From: an uncultured Mycoplasmatota bacterium
Lineage (GTDB): Bacteria > Bacillota_I > Bacilli_A > RF39 > UBA660
Reading direction: 5' to 3'
Assembly: GCA_946491675.1 (NCBI GenBank)
Contig: CAMLYN010000011.1
Location: 1-17,731 of the forward strand
DNA: 17,731 bases
The notes under the pieces: model-generated
Database searches by the model: none
Seen by the model: only the letters and a program-made list of their open reading frames with translations
Told to the model about the DNA's origin: nothing
Shown: in pieces, positions 7,954 to 14,823 of the stretch
Layout of the letters: each line of letters starts with the position of its first letter
How positions within the stretch are numbered: the stretch's first letter is position 1
Made by a program: the position numbers and the translations under genes

Positions 7954-8349
7954 TTATTCTGTTGGGTCAGCCCAAGTACCACCAGTCATAACAACGTTAT
8001 ATCCATTACTTACAACTGTAATAGCTGTAACTTGTCCACCAGAAAATGTAGCACTTCCACTAATAGAAGCATTTCCTAAATTTACCATTTTACCAATAGT
8101 AGCTGTATCAAATGTAGCTGTAGTACAATCTACATCAGTGTCTTCATCAAAAGTGCCCATTTGTTTTTTCATCTCACTTGTAGCACAATAGTTATTGATA
8201 CCACTTACGATCATATTAGCTTCTGATTCAGCAGCACTCATTCTTGCATCTTCTACAACATCCAAAATAATAGGTGTTGCGATTAATGCTACGATTGCTA
8301 AGATGATAATTACAGCTAATAACTCAATTAATGTAAAACCTCTTTTCAT
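7954..8349 (-). CDS. Type IV pilin-like protein, copy 1
   Basis: This 131-aa protein has a classic class III (prepilin) signal: 'MKRG' then 'FTLIEL', with expected cleavage after Gly4, Phe5 as mature residue 1 and Glu9 as mature Glu5. A hydrophobic helix runs from about 6 to 30, followed by an amphipathic helix to about 52. Cys55 and Cys75 may form a disulfide. The C-terminal part ('SGGQVTAITVVSNGYNVVMTGG') looks like a short beta domain. It is a near copy of the gene immediately upstream (8489-8881): about the first 58 and last 43 residues are almost the same, and the middle differs. The start is fixed by AAGGTGGTGAG 5 nt before the ATG. It has its own promoter and terminator. No prepilin peptidase, assembly ATPase or platform gene is in the window, so whether it builds a pilus, a competence pseudopilus or a secretion pseudopilus is open. 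Confidence 0.85.
   Translation of the reverse strand: MKRGFTLIELLAVIIILAIVALIATPIILDVVEDARMSAAESEANMIVSGINNYCATSEMKKQMGTFDEDTDVDCTTATFDTATIGKMVNLGNASISGSATFSGGQVTAITVVSNGYNVVMTGGTWADPTE
7961..8349 (-). repeat. Direct repeat unit A of the pilin duplication
   Basis: This block is repeated at 8505-8881 in the same orientation. Bases 8270-8321 are identical over 52 nt to 8802-8853, and the ribosome-binding region just upstream of both starts (about 20 nt) is also identical. The central part, about 8090-8200, diverges and differs in length by a net 12 nt. Similarity stops upstream of the SD, so each copy has different transcription signals. Confidence 0.85.
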
Positions 8350-8386
8350 TTAATCTCACCACCTTTACTTTTCTATATCTACGTTC

Positions 8387-8415
8387 ATTATACCTTTTTT
8401 TTAAATTTTAGTCAA
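8387..8415 (-). promoter_or_regulatory. Sigma-A-type promoter for pilin gene 1
   Basis: On the minus strand TTGACT (8415-8410) and TATAAT (8392-8387) are 17 nt apart. Transcription would begin near 8380, giving a leader of about 30 nt before the ATG at 8349. It lies between the terminator of pilin 2 and the start of pilin 1, so copy 1 does not depend on read-through. Confidence 0.78.
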
Positions 8416-8445
8416 GAAAAAATGTCTAATCTTGGTAAACTAACT

Positions 8446-8481
8446 CAAAAAGAAAAATCAAAACATAAATTTTGATTTTTC
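8446..8481 (-). terminator. Terminator of pilin gene 2
   Basis: GAAAAATCAAAA (minus strand 8481-8470) pairs with TTTTGATTTTTC (8463-8452), a perfect 12-bp stem with a 6-nt loop, followed by five T (8451-8447). It starts 8 nt after the stop codon of the second pilin-like gene. Confidence 0.78.
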
Positions 8482-8488
8482 AACTAGT

Positions 8489-8881
8489 CTAAGTACTAGG
8501 TTTTGTTGGGTCAGCCCAAGTACCACCTGTCATAACAACATTATAACCATTACTTACAACTGTGATGGCTGTAATTTGTCCACCAGAAAATGTTGGATCG
8601 CCACTAATAGAAGCATTCCCTAAATTTACCATTTGAGCAACTTCTGCAGATGTTACACCATCAGCACAAATATTAGTATAATCAGAATCCATTTGTGCTT
8701 TCATTTCAGCAGTTGCACAATAATTGTTAATGCCACTTACGATCATATTAGCTTCTGATGAGGCGGCGCTTATTCTTGCATCGTCAACAACATTTAAAAT
8801 TATAGGTGTTGCGATTAATGCTACGATTGCTAAGATGATAATTACAGCTAATAGCTCAATAAGCGTAAAACCTTTCTTCAT
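8489..8881 (-). CDS. Type IV pilin-like protein, copy 2
   Basis: This 130-aa prepilin has leader 'MKKG', then 'FTLIEL' with Glu9 as mature Glu5 and a hydrophobic helix to about residue 30. Its two cysteines are Cys55 and Cys72. It differs from copy 1 mostly between the cysteines and just after them ('KAQMDSDYTNICADG' against a longer acidic loop), and it has a four-residue C-terminal extension (KPST). The rest is almost identical, including the end 'GGTWADPT'. The start is set by the same AAGGTGGTGAG SD. It lies 75 nt downstream of valS with no clear terminator between, so it may be read from valS as well as from a local promoter. A local TATAAT (8928-8923) lacks a good -35 box. The partner machinery is not in view. 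Confidence 0.85.
   Translation of the reverse strand: MKKGFTLIELLAVIIILAIVALIATPIILNVVDDARISAASSEANMIVSGINNYCATAEMKAQMDSDYTNICADGVTSAEVAQMVNLGNASISGDPTFSGGQITAITVVSNGYNVVMTGGTWADPTKPST
8505..8881 (-). repeat. Direct repeat unit B of the pilin duplication
   Basis: This is the second copy of the block at 7961-8349. The outer parts match almost base for base, including synonymous positions, which suggests recent duplication or gene conversion. The central segment, about 8634-8735, differs. Confidence 0.85.
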
Positions 8882-8902
8882 TTAATCTCACCACCTTTTC
8901 CA

Positions 8903-8920
8903 ACTATGTACAAACATAGT
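8903..8920. promoter_or_regulatory. Inverted repeat between promoter region and SD of pilin gene 2
   Basis: ACTATG (8903-8908) and CATAGT (8915-8920) form a 6-bp dyad with a 6-nt centre, and no T run follows. It lies 3 nt from a TATAAT box (8923-8928) and 22 nt upstream of the ATG. Its size and place fit an operator or a short 5' mRNA hairpin. The equivalent spot before copy 1 lacks it. No regulator can be named. Confidence 0.35.
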
Positions 8921-8956
8921 CAATTATATTATTTACATAATTAGAAAAAGTATGTG

Positions 8957-11482
8957 CTATTTTAACTTTTCATTAATAAGTTCTAATTCTTTTTTATCTT
9001 TAATTAAACTATTTTTTTCATTTTCTACTATTTCTTTTGGAGCTTTATTAATATATCCCTCATTAGATAATAAATTTTCTCTTCTTGCAATTGAACTAAT
9101 TAATCTTTCTTTTTCTTTTGATAGTTTTTCTTTTTCTTCATTTGTTAATCTACCATCATAATATAAAGAGATTATCTCATTATTAAAATTAATATCAATT
9201 TTATTAAATTCACCATTATATTCAGTTAAAATACTATCATTTTTTAATATTTTACTAAGTAAATTTTTATTTTCTAAAACCAATTTATTATTAGTTACAA
9301 TTAAATAATTCTTACCTAAATTATTTTCTAATTTAATTTTTCTAATCTTTTTAATTAACTCAATTAATAAATCTAAAGTATTATCTTTAAATTCAAATTC
9401 TTTATTAGTTTTTGGATAATCACTTATCATAATAGATTCATCGTGAATTGGTAGCATTAAATATATTTCCTCTGTAACATAAGGCATAAATGGATGTAAT
9501 AATTTTAAAATATTAGTTAAAACTATTAATAAAACTGTTTTAGCAGTATCATTCATATCAGTTTTAGAAAGTTCAATATACCAGTCACAAAAGTCATCCC
9601 AAATAAAACTATATAATTCTTTACCCACAACATTAAATTCATATTTATCCATATGTTTTGTAACATTACTAATTAAACTATTCATTTTGTTTAGAATCCA
9701 TTTATCACTAATTGACAAATTATCTAAAGTATAATTAAAATTTTCAATATTCATTAATACAAAACGTGATGCATTCCATAATTTATTAATAAAATTCCAA
9801 GTAGCTTTAACTTTCTCTTCGTCATATCTTAAATCAGTTCCTGAAGCAGTAGTTGTCGATAAAAAGAATCTTAACGCATCGCATCCATATTCATTAATAA
9901 CATCCATAGGATCTACGCCATTACCTAATGATTTACTCATTTTTCTTCCTATTTTATCTCTAATTAAGCCATGAATCAAACAATCTTTAAATGGTCTTTT
10001 ATCAGTAAAGTGTAATCCTTGAAAAGTCATACGATTAACCCAAAAAGGAATAATATCATAACCTGTGACTAAACAGTTATTTGGATAATATCGATTTAAT
10101 AATTCATTATTATCTGGCCAGCCTAGAGTACTAAATGGCCATAAAGCTGATGAAAACCAAGTATCTAAAACATCTGGATCTTGAATCCAATCATCACCTG
10201 GTGATTCATACCCAACATATATTTCATCATCTTTATACCAAGCAGGTATTTGATGACCCCACCATAATTGACGAGATATACACCAATCATAAGTTATTTC
10301 CATCCAATGATTCATAATTTTTTCATATCTGGTTGGAATAAAATTAACTTTTGTATTTTTATTTTTTTGATTTTCTAAAACTCGATCAGCTAAAGGGCGC
10401 ATTTTAACAAACCATTGCTTAGATAAATATGGTTCTATCATAACGTCTGTTCTTTCAGAATGGCCAACAGCATGAGTTATTTTTTCGACTTTAATTAATA
10501 AGTTTGCTTTTTTTAAATCTTCTACTAGTTGTTTGCGACATTCAAATCGATCTAAGCCATTATATTTAAATGCATTTTCATTCATTGTTCCATCAGGATT
10601 AATAACGATTATTCTATCTAAATTATGTCTATTTCCTACTTCAAAGTCATTAGGATCATGAGCTGGAGTAATTTTAACAACACCAGTTCCAAATTCTGGA
10701 TCTGCATGTTCATCGGCAACAATCGGTATTTTTTTATTAGCTACTGGTAATATAACATTTTTACCAATATATTTTTTATATCTTTCATCATTAGGATTAA
10801 CAGCTACTGCTGTATCACCAAATAACGTTTCTGGTCTAGTTGTAGCTACTTCTAAGTATTTATCACTATTTTCAATATAATATTTGATGTGGTAAAAAGC
10901 ACCCTCAACATCTTTATAAATAACTTCCTCATTCGATAAAGCCGTCATTGCTTTAGGATCCCAGTTAATAATTCTCTCACCACGATAAATTAAACCTTCA
11001 TTATATAAATCAATAAATACTTTTTTAACAGCTTTTGATAATCCTTCATCTAAAGTAAATCTTTCTTTAGTATAATCTAATGATAAACCTAATTTAGCCC
11101 ATTGTTCATGAATATTATTAGCATATTCTTCTTTCCATTCCCAAGCATATTTAAGCCAATCTTCACGACTCAAACTACGTGGATTAATCCCCATTTCTTT
11201 TAATTTGGCGTCAACTTTTGCTTGCGTAGCAATTCCTGCATGATCCATGCCTGGTAACCATAATGTATCATATCCTTGCATTCTTTTATAACGAATAATA
11301 ATATCTTGTAAAGTTGTATCCCAAGCATGACCCAAATGTAATTTACCAGTTACATTAGGTGGTGGGATAACAATACAATATGGTTTTTTAGATAAATCAC
11401 CACTTGTAAAATATCCTTTTTCTTTCCAAGTTTCATATTTATTTTTCTCAACTTCCAAATGATTATACTTACTTTCTAACAC
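8957..11482 (-). CDS. valS: Valyl-tRNA synthetase
   Basis: This class Ia synthetase charges tRNA-Val and hydrolyses mis-charged Thr-tRNA-Val. The 841-aa protein is slightly shorter than the usual 880 or so. The HIGH-type motif 'HLGH' is at 49-52 after 'PPPNVTGKL', and KMSKS is at 514-518. The CP1 editing domain carries 'TTRPETL' (214-220) and '[16 protein letters not shown]' (265-280). An anticodon-binding helical domain follows, and the C-terminal tRNA-binding coiled coil is at about 778-841. The start is GTG at 11482, with AGGAGG 6 nt upstream; the next internal Met would remove conserved N-terminal sequence. Expression is controlled by a T-box leader. No folC follows, unlike in B. subtilis; the pilin pair lies downstream instead. 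Confidence 0.98.
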   Translation of the reverse strand: MLESKYNHLEVEKNKYETWKEKGYFTSGDLSKKPYCIVIPPPNVTGKLHLGHAWDTTLQDIIIRYKRMQGYDTLWLPGMDHAGIATQAKVDAKLKEMGINPRSLSREDWLKYAWEWKEEYANNIHEQWAKLGLSLDYTKERFTLDEGLSKAVKKVFIDLYNEGLIYRGERIINWDPKAMTALSNEEVIYKDVEGAFYHIKYYIENSDKYLEVATTRPETLFGDTAVAVNPNDERYKKYIGKNVILPVANKKIPIVADEHADPEFGTGVVKITPAHDPNDFEVGNRHNLDRIIVINPDGTMNENAFKYNGLDRFECRKQLVEDLKKANLLIKVEKITHAVGHSERTDVMIEPYLSKQWFVKMRPLADRVLENQKNKNTKVNFIPTRYEKIMNHWMEITYDWCISRQLWWGHQIPAWYKDDEIYVGYESPGDDWIQDPDVLDTWFSSALWPFSTLGWPDNNELLNRYYPNNCLVTGYDIIPFWVNRMTFQGLHFTDKRPFKDCLIHGLIRDKIGRKMSKSLGNGVDPMDVINEYGCDALRFFLSTTTASGTDLRYDEEKVKATWNFINKLWNASRFVLMNIENFNYTLDNLSISDKWILNKMNSLISNVTKHMDKYEFNVVGKELYSFIWDDFCDWYIELSKTDMNDTAKTVLLIVLTNILKLLHPFMPYVTEEIYLMLPIHDESIMISDYPKTNKEFEFKDNTLDLLIELIKKIRKIKLENNLGKNYLIVTNNKLVLENKNLLSKILKNDSILTEYNGEFNKIDINFNNEIISLYYDGRLTNEEKEKLSKEKERLISSIARRENLLSNEGYINKAPKEIVENEKNSLIKDKKELELINEKLK

Positions 11483-11498
11483 AGTATTCCTCCTAACT

Positions 11499-11692
11499 AA
11501 AAAAAAATCACATCCTCATAAGGACGTGATTATACGTGGTACCACCTTAATTTATAGACAAAGTCTACCTTAAAGACTATAACGCGTCACCTTTTGCTCA
11601 AAAGACTACTTCATTAAAGATTATTAAATGTTTACACCAACCACATTTTCTCTTGAAATAATTACTTTAACTACTCCTTCTTCATCACAGCT
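11499..11692 (-). ncRNA. T-box riboswitch leader of valS (tRNA-Val sensing)
   Basis: The leader carries the conserved T-box sequence AAGGTGGTACCACGT (minus strand 11548-11534), which pairs with the uncharged tRNA acceptor end. Directly after it is a terminator hairpin (11530-11522 with 11515-11507, one G-U pair) and a run of at least eight T. Upstream lie stem I elements: a 'GATGAAGAAGGAGTAG' region, an AAGAGA segment and 'GTGGTTGGTG' in the distal part. A candidate specifier 'GTAGTC' is at 11609-11604; both triplets, GTA and GTC, are Val codons. Uncharged tRNA-Val should stabilise the antiterminator and turn valS on. Exact stem boundaries are approximate. Confidence 0.92.
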
Positions 11693-11698
11693 ATCAAT

Positions 11699-11727
11699 AT
11701 GATAACACATTTTTTTAATTCAAACAA
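11699..11727 (-). promoter_or_regulatory. Promoter of the valS T-box transcript
   Basis: On the minus strand TTGTTT (11727-11722) and TATCAT (11704-11699) are 17 nt apart, with a TG one base before the -10 box (extended -10). The predicted start near 11692 falls at the beginning of T-box stem I, as expected. Confidence 0.6.
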
Positions 11728-11882
11728 TATTTAAATAGCCAATTTTTTAATATTGATTGAAAAACTAGCTAAAGCAACGAACAAACAATAAATATTGAAT
11801 ATAATTTGTTATACCTAAAAGTTTTTTATTTAAGTATCTTATATAAATATACCTTTTGCAATAAATTTTTTTATATATGCAA
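11728..11882. other. AT-rich spacer without recognised gene
   Basis: Between the valS promoter and the end of the 115-aa open frame I see only A/T-rich sequence with imperfect short hairpins and no clean terminator, SD or conserved RNA motif. If the neighbouring frame is not a gene, the empty stretch extends to about 12271. Confidence 0.5.
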
Positions 11883-12230
11883 TCATAAATTTACTTGAAT
11901 TTTTATATATTCCAATTTGTTTTGATAAATCATAGTTTCTTCTATATTATTAAAATTCGTTCTTATTGCTTTTAATATGTTTTTTTCTTCTTTTGGAATG
12001 TAAACACTCAAATGAACATAACCATTTTTCTTTAAGTAGTTAAATATCAAATTAATATATTCTTTATCTAAAAAATTTTTTATATTAATTGTAATCCAAT
12101 TACTATTTTTAACAAAAATTATAAAATCATCTACAAATTCATCATTATTTTCAATCACATAATATTTTGCATTTCCATCTCTTACCTCTAATCCTTGTGG
12201 ACAATTAGCACTTTTAATACCATTAATCAA
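11883..12230 (-). CDS. Unknown 115-aa protein or decaying gene without a clear start
   Basis: I do not recognise this frame. It encodes 115 residues with a soluble alpha/beta look ('DDFIIFVKNSNWITINI', 'YINLIFNYLKKNGYVHLSVYI') and normal composition for this genome, so it has probably been under coding selection. The only near start codon is TTG at 12230, with no SD. The frame stays open upstream to a TAA at 12257-12255, and the translated extension (IEKYV before 'LINGIKSANC') reads naturally, but it contains no ATG, GTG or TTG. It follows the recO terminator, with a TATAAT (12273-12268) but no good -35 box. It may be a real gene with an unusual start, or the remnant of a gene that lost its 5' end. 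Coordinates give the TTG version. Confidence 0.4.
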   Translation of the reverse strand: MINGIKSANCPQGLEVRDGNAKYYVIENNDEFVDDFIIFVKNSNWITINIKNFLDKEYINLIFNYLKKNGYVHLSVYIPKEEKNILKAIRTNFNNIEETMIYQNKLEYIKIQVNL

Positions 12231-12274
12231 AACATATTTTTCTATTTTATAATTTTAACAACTTGTTATTATAC

Positions 12275-12305
12275 AAAAAAGCATTAAACATATATAAGTT
12301 TAATG
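12275..12305 (-). terminator. Terminator of the yqfC-recO operon
   Basis: CATTAAAC (minus strand 12305-12298) pairs with GTTTAATG (12289-12282), an 8-bp stem with an 8-nt A/T loop, followed by GC and six T (12280-12275). It is about 80 nt after the recO stop codon and is the first convincing terminator downstream of yqfC. Confidence 0.75.
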
Positions 12306-12385
12306 ATCATTTGTCTTTTACATTAATAATATATAACAAGATAATTTTAAACAATTTTTTACAAAAAACTAAAAATCAACAATAT

Positions 12386-13117
12386 TTAAACAGTTAATTT
12401 ATTTAAATTATTAATAAAATTTTTGCTTTTTAAATATAATCCTGTATACCGATCATAATACTCGTTTAAAAAATTATTAATTTCATTCTTTGCTTCTTTA
12501 CTAACTTCTAATTTTGTTATTTTTAATATATCAACATAATAATACATTCTAATTAATTTAATTGTTTTATCACTAACAATTCTTTCATTTGTATAACATT
12601 TACTACAGACAAATCCACCAGCATCACTTGATAAAGTTTTAATCGAAGTACTACCACATTTTGAACACCTATCAATAACAGGCATAACTCCTAAATAATC
12701 TAGGTATTTTAGTTCCAAAATATTCATAATAACTAAAGGATCATAATTTTCGTTTATCTTAGTTAATGCACTAATTAATAAATCAAATATTTCTAGTTTT
12801 AAACTATGTTTTATTACTTGACCGGTTAATTCTAAAAGATAAGTAGCATAACTTATCTTTGTAATGTCTTTTTTAATATTTTTAAAATTATCAATAATAT
12901 CAACATTTGATAAAATCGATAATTTATCTTTTTTATAGTAGATATAAAATTTGCCAAAGGTCAGTTTATCAGTTGAACTTCTTAAACTACTTTTGATACT
13001 TCTTGCTCCTTTAGCAATCATTCCAATAATACCATACTCTTTAGTGATAACATTAATAATTTTACTAGTTTCACCATAATCTTGACTAGTTAAAATAATT
13101 CCTTCAACTTCAATCAT
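12386..13117 (-). CDS. recO: DNA repair protein RecO
   Basis: RecO helps load RecA at gaps by displacing single-strand binding protein, in the RecFOR pathway. The 243-aa protein has the N-terminal OB-fold, beginning 'EGIILTSQDYGETSKIINVIT' (5-25), with 'GIIGMIAKGARS' (29-40). A helical domain follows, with a four-cysteine zinc finger at Cys151, Cys154, Cys171 and Cys174. Length is normal for Bacilli. The ATG at 13117 has no strong SD of its own but overlaps the last 8 nt of the preceding DUF1653 gene, so translational coupling probably supplies ribosomes. It is the last gene of the operon. Confidence 0.95.
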   Translation of the reverse strand: MIEVEGIILTSQDYGETSKIINVITKEYGIIGMIAKGARSIKSSLRSSTDKLTFGKFYIYYKKDKLSILSNVDIIDNFKNIKKDITKISYATYLLELTGQVIKHSLKLEIFDLLISALTKINENYDPLVIMNILELKYLDYLGVMPVIDRCSKCGSTSIKTLSSDAGGFVCSKCYTNERIVSDKTIKLIRMYYYVDILKITKLEVSKEAKNEINNFLNEYYDRYTGLYLKSKNFINNLNKLTV

Positions 13118-13355
13118 TGTTAATCAACTCAAATCGATATTCTTGATTTATATCAGGATATTTGTTTTTATCGACTTTTGATATAAACATTTCGTATGGT
13201 CTTACCCATATTTTATGATCATCATATAAAGCTTCATATATAACTAACTTTTTAGGCTTTTCATCATTATTAGTTTCACTATCATAACCGATCATTAAAA
13301 CCTTATATAAATTGCCTTTAAAATGCTTATATGTACCACCAACTACAACTTCCAA
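13110..13355 (-). CDS. DUF1653 family protein
   Basis: This is a small soluble protein of about 81 aa. The core 'GGTYKHFKGNLYKVL', a middle 'LVIYEALY' and the end 'IWVRPYEMF' are the signature of DUF1653, a short beta-rich domain of unknown function. I choose the TTG at 13355 rather than the GTG at 13364. AAGAAGGTGA (13370-13361) lies 5 nt before the TTG but overlaps the GTG, and the TTG follows the stop codon of the small YqzL-like gene by one base. The 3' end overlaps recO by 8 nt. It is not part of the B. subtilis era-yqzL-recO order, so it is an insertion in this lineage. No function can be inferred from context beyond co-expression with recO and era. Confidence 0.82.
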   Translation of the reverse strand: MEVVVGGTYKHFKGNLYKVLMIGYDSETNNDEKPKKLVIYEALYDDHKIWVRPYEMFISKVDKNKYPDINQEYRFELINND

Positions 13356-13356
13356 A

Positions 13357-13440
13357 TTACTCACCTTCTTTTTTATATTTTAAATAATATTCAATTTTAC
13401 CGGTTTTTTTAAATAGTTGCCATAATATTTCTTTTTTCAT
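13357..13440 (-). CDS. yqzL: YqzL-like micro-protein (27 aa)
   Basis: This 27-residue reading frame lies between era and recO, the place of yqzL in Bacillus. Its sequence has the YqzL pattern: Trp7, Phe10, Thr13-Gly14, Ile16 and Tyr19-Leu20 match the W-x-x-F-x-x-T-G-x-I-x-x-Y-L core of the family, here ending soon after that core. Bacillus YqzL is about 47 aa, so the acidic tail is missing. The ATG at 13440 has GGAG 8 nt upstream. Its TAA is followed one base later by the TTG of the DUF1653 gene, whose SD lies in the last yqzL codons. Function is unknown in the family. The assignment rests on a short match plus conserved position. Confidence 0.7.
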   Translation of the reverse strand: MKKEILWQLFKKTGKIEYYLKYKKEGE

Positions 13441-13490
13441 TTTCTCATCTCCATTAATATTGTGTTACAAGAAATAAAATTTTATACAAA

Positions 13491-14378
13491 CTATTCTAAA
13501 AAATCTTTAAAACCAAATTCTTGTAAATATTTTTCTTTATCACGCCAGTTTTTAATTGTTTTAACAAACAAATCTAAATAAACTTTATTTTCTAATAATT
13601 CTTCTAAATCAGATCTTGCTTCGATTCCGATTTCTTTAATCATATTACCTTGTTTACCAATAATAATTTTTTTTAAAGAATCACGATCAACAATGATAGC
13701 AACGTTAATACTATAATTGTTTTTTTCTTTTTTTATTTGTTCAACGACACAAGTAACGGAATGTGGTACTTCTTCTTTCGTTAAATTAAAAACTTTCTCT
13801 CGAACTATTTCAGCGATTAGAAATTCCAATTGTTTATTAGTATAAGTATTATCGTCAAAATATTTGATATTATCTGGTAAATATTTTTTTAAAACATTAA
13901 CCAATGTTTTAATGTTATCTTTTTTTAAAGCTGATAAAGGAACAATTTCTTTAAAAGGGTATAAATCTTTATACTCATCTATTTTAAGTAGTATTTCTTC
14001 TTTTTTTATTTTATCAATTTTATTAATTACCAAAATTACATCTTTTTTAATCTCTTTTAATTTTTCGATGACATATAAATCACCTTTACCTAATTCTTCA
14101 CTTCCATCAACTACTAAAACAACAATATCAACATCATTTATACTATAATAAGCTTGTTTATTTAAATATTTTCCTAATTTATATTTAGGTTTATGAATAC
14201 CAGGCGTATCAACAAAGACAATTTGGGTATCATCATCGTTATATATTCCTTCAATAATATTTCGTGTTGTTTGTGGTTTATTAGAAGTGATTGCTACTTT
14301 TTTACCAATAATATTATTTAATAAAGTACTTTTACCAACATTTGGTCTTCCTATTAAACTAACAAAACCACTTTTCAT
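13491..14378 (-). CDS. era: GTPase Era
   Basis: Era is an essential GTPase that binds the 3' end of 16S rRNA and helps mature the 30S subunit. The 295-aa protein is full length. G1 'GRPNVGKST' is at 10-18, G3 DTPG at 57-60 with the Era-typical 'IHKPK' after it, and G4 NKID at 119-122. The C-terminal KH RNA-binding domain has the GxxG motif as 'GKQG' in 'IIIGKQGNMIKEIG' (near residue 245). The ATG at 14378 is preceded by AGGTGA, which overlaps the ybeY stop codon, so translation of the two is coupled. Its neighbours YbeY and RecO are the usual ones. Confidence 0.98.
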   Translation of the reverse strand: MKSGFVSLIGRPNVGKSTLLNNIIGKKVAITSNKPQTTRNIIEGIYNDDDTQIVFVDTPGIHKPKYKLGKYLNKQAYYSINDVDIVVLVVDGSEELGKGDLYVIEKLKEIKKDVILVINKIDKIKKEEILLKIDEYKDLYPFKEIVPLSALKKDNIKTLVNVLKKYLPDNIKYFDDNTYTNKQLEFLIAEIVREKVFNLTKEEVPHSVTCVVEQIKKEKNNYSINVAIIVDRDSLKKIIIGKQGNMIKEIGIEARSDLEELLENKVYLDLFVKTIKNWRDKEKYLQEFGFKDFLE

Positions 14379-14382
14379 CTAA

Positions 14383-14823
14383 TCACCTCGTAATTCCAAA
14401 TTCATTTAATAATTCTTCTTGTTTTTTAAACATAATCTCTTCTTCTTCTTTAGTCATATGATCATATCCTAATAAATGAAGTAAGCCATGAATAGTTAAG
14501 AAAGCAAATTCTCTTAAAAAAGAATGACCAAATTCTTCTGCTTGTTTTCTAGTTTTATCGATCGATATATAAATATCTCCTAAAACACGAAAATCTAATT
14601 TTATTTCGTCAATATTATCTTCTAAAGCAAAACTAATAACATCTGTATATGCATCAATTCCTCGATATTCTTTATTTAATTTACGGATATAATTATTATC
14701 AACTAAAATAACATTAAAAAGACAATTATGTAAATTTTCTTTTTTAACAACAAAATTTAAAAAATCATTTATTTTTTCTATTTCTTTTATTTCTTCATCT
14801 AATTCATTAATAATTTCAAACAT
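14383..14823 (-). CDS. ybeY: Endoribonuclease YbeY (16S rRNA maturation)
   Basis: YbeY is a single-strand-specific, zinc-dependent RNase needed for 16S rRNA 3'-end processing and ribosome quality control. The 146-aa protein has the metal motif H-x3-H-x5-H at His112, His116 and His122 within 'HGLLHLLGYDH'. It also has 'TDVISFAL' (60-67) and 'LGDIYIS' (81-87), all typical. The ATG at 14823 overlaps the end of vanZ by 8 nt and has GGGGTG 4 nt upstream. In B. subtilis this gene follows phoH and pgpH, which are not here. Confidence 0.97.
   Translation of the reverse strand: MFEIINELDEEIKEIEKINDFLNFVVKKENLHNCLFNVILVDNNYIRKLNKEYRGIDAYTDVISFALEDNIDEIKLDFRVLGDIYISIDKTRKQAEEFGHSFLREFAFLTIHGLLHLLGYDHMTKEEEEIMFKKQEELLNEFGITR

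Noticed and set aside
7851..7982. N-terminal extension of the YfhO-like frame to a start at 7982
   Set aside because: It would run through the pilin 1 terminator and overlap the pilin coding region; the ATG at 7850 has an SD and begins with a normal membrane signal.
7943..8191. Rightward open frame opposite pilin 1
   Set aside because: It is antisense to a clear pilin gene, has no SD, and its existence follows from the codon composition of the pilin.
11741..11882. Possible small RNA or terminator in the spacer downstream of the 115-aa frame
   Set aside because: Only imperfect A/T hairpins without T runs were found; such pairings are expected by chance at this base composition.
13864..14148. 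Rightward open frame inside era
   Set aside because: It is antisense to era and low in complexity (Ser/Ile/Leu/Lys); no SD.
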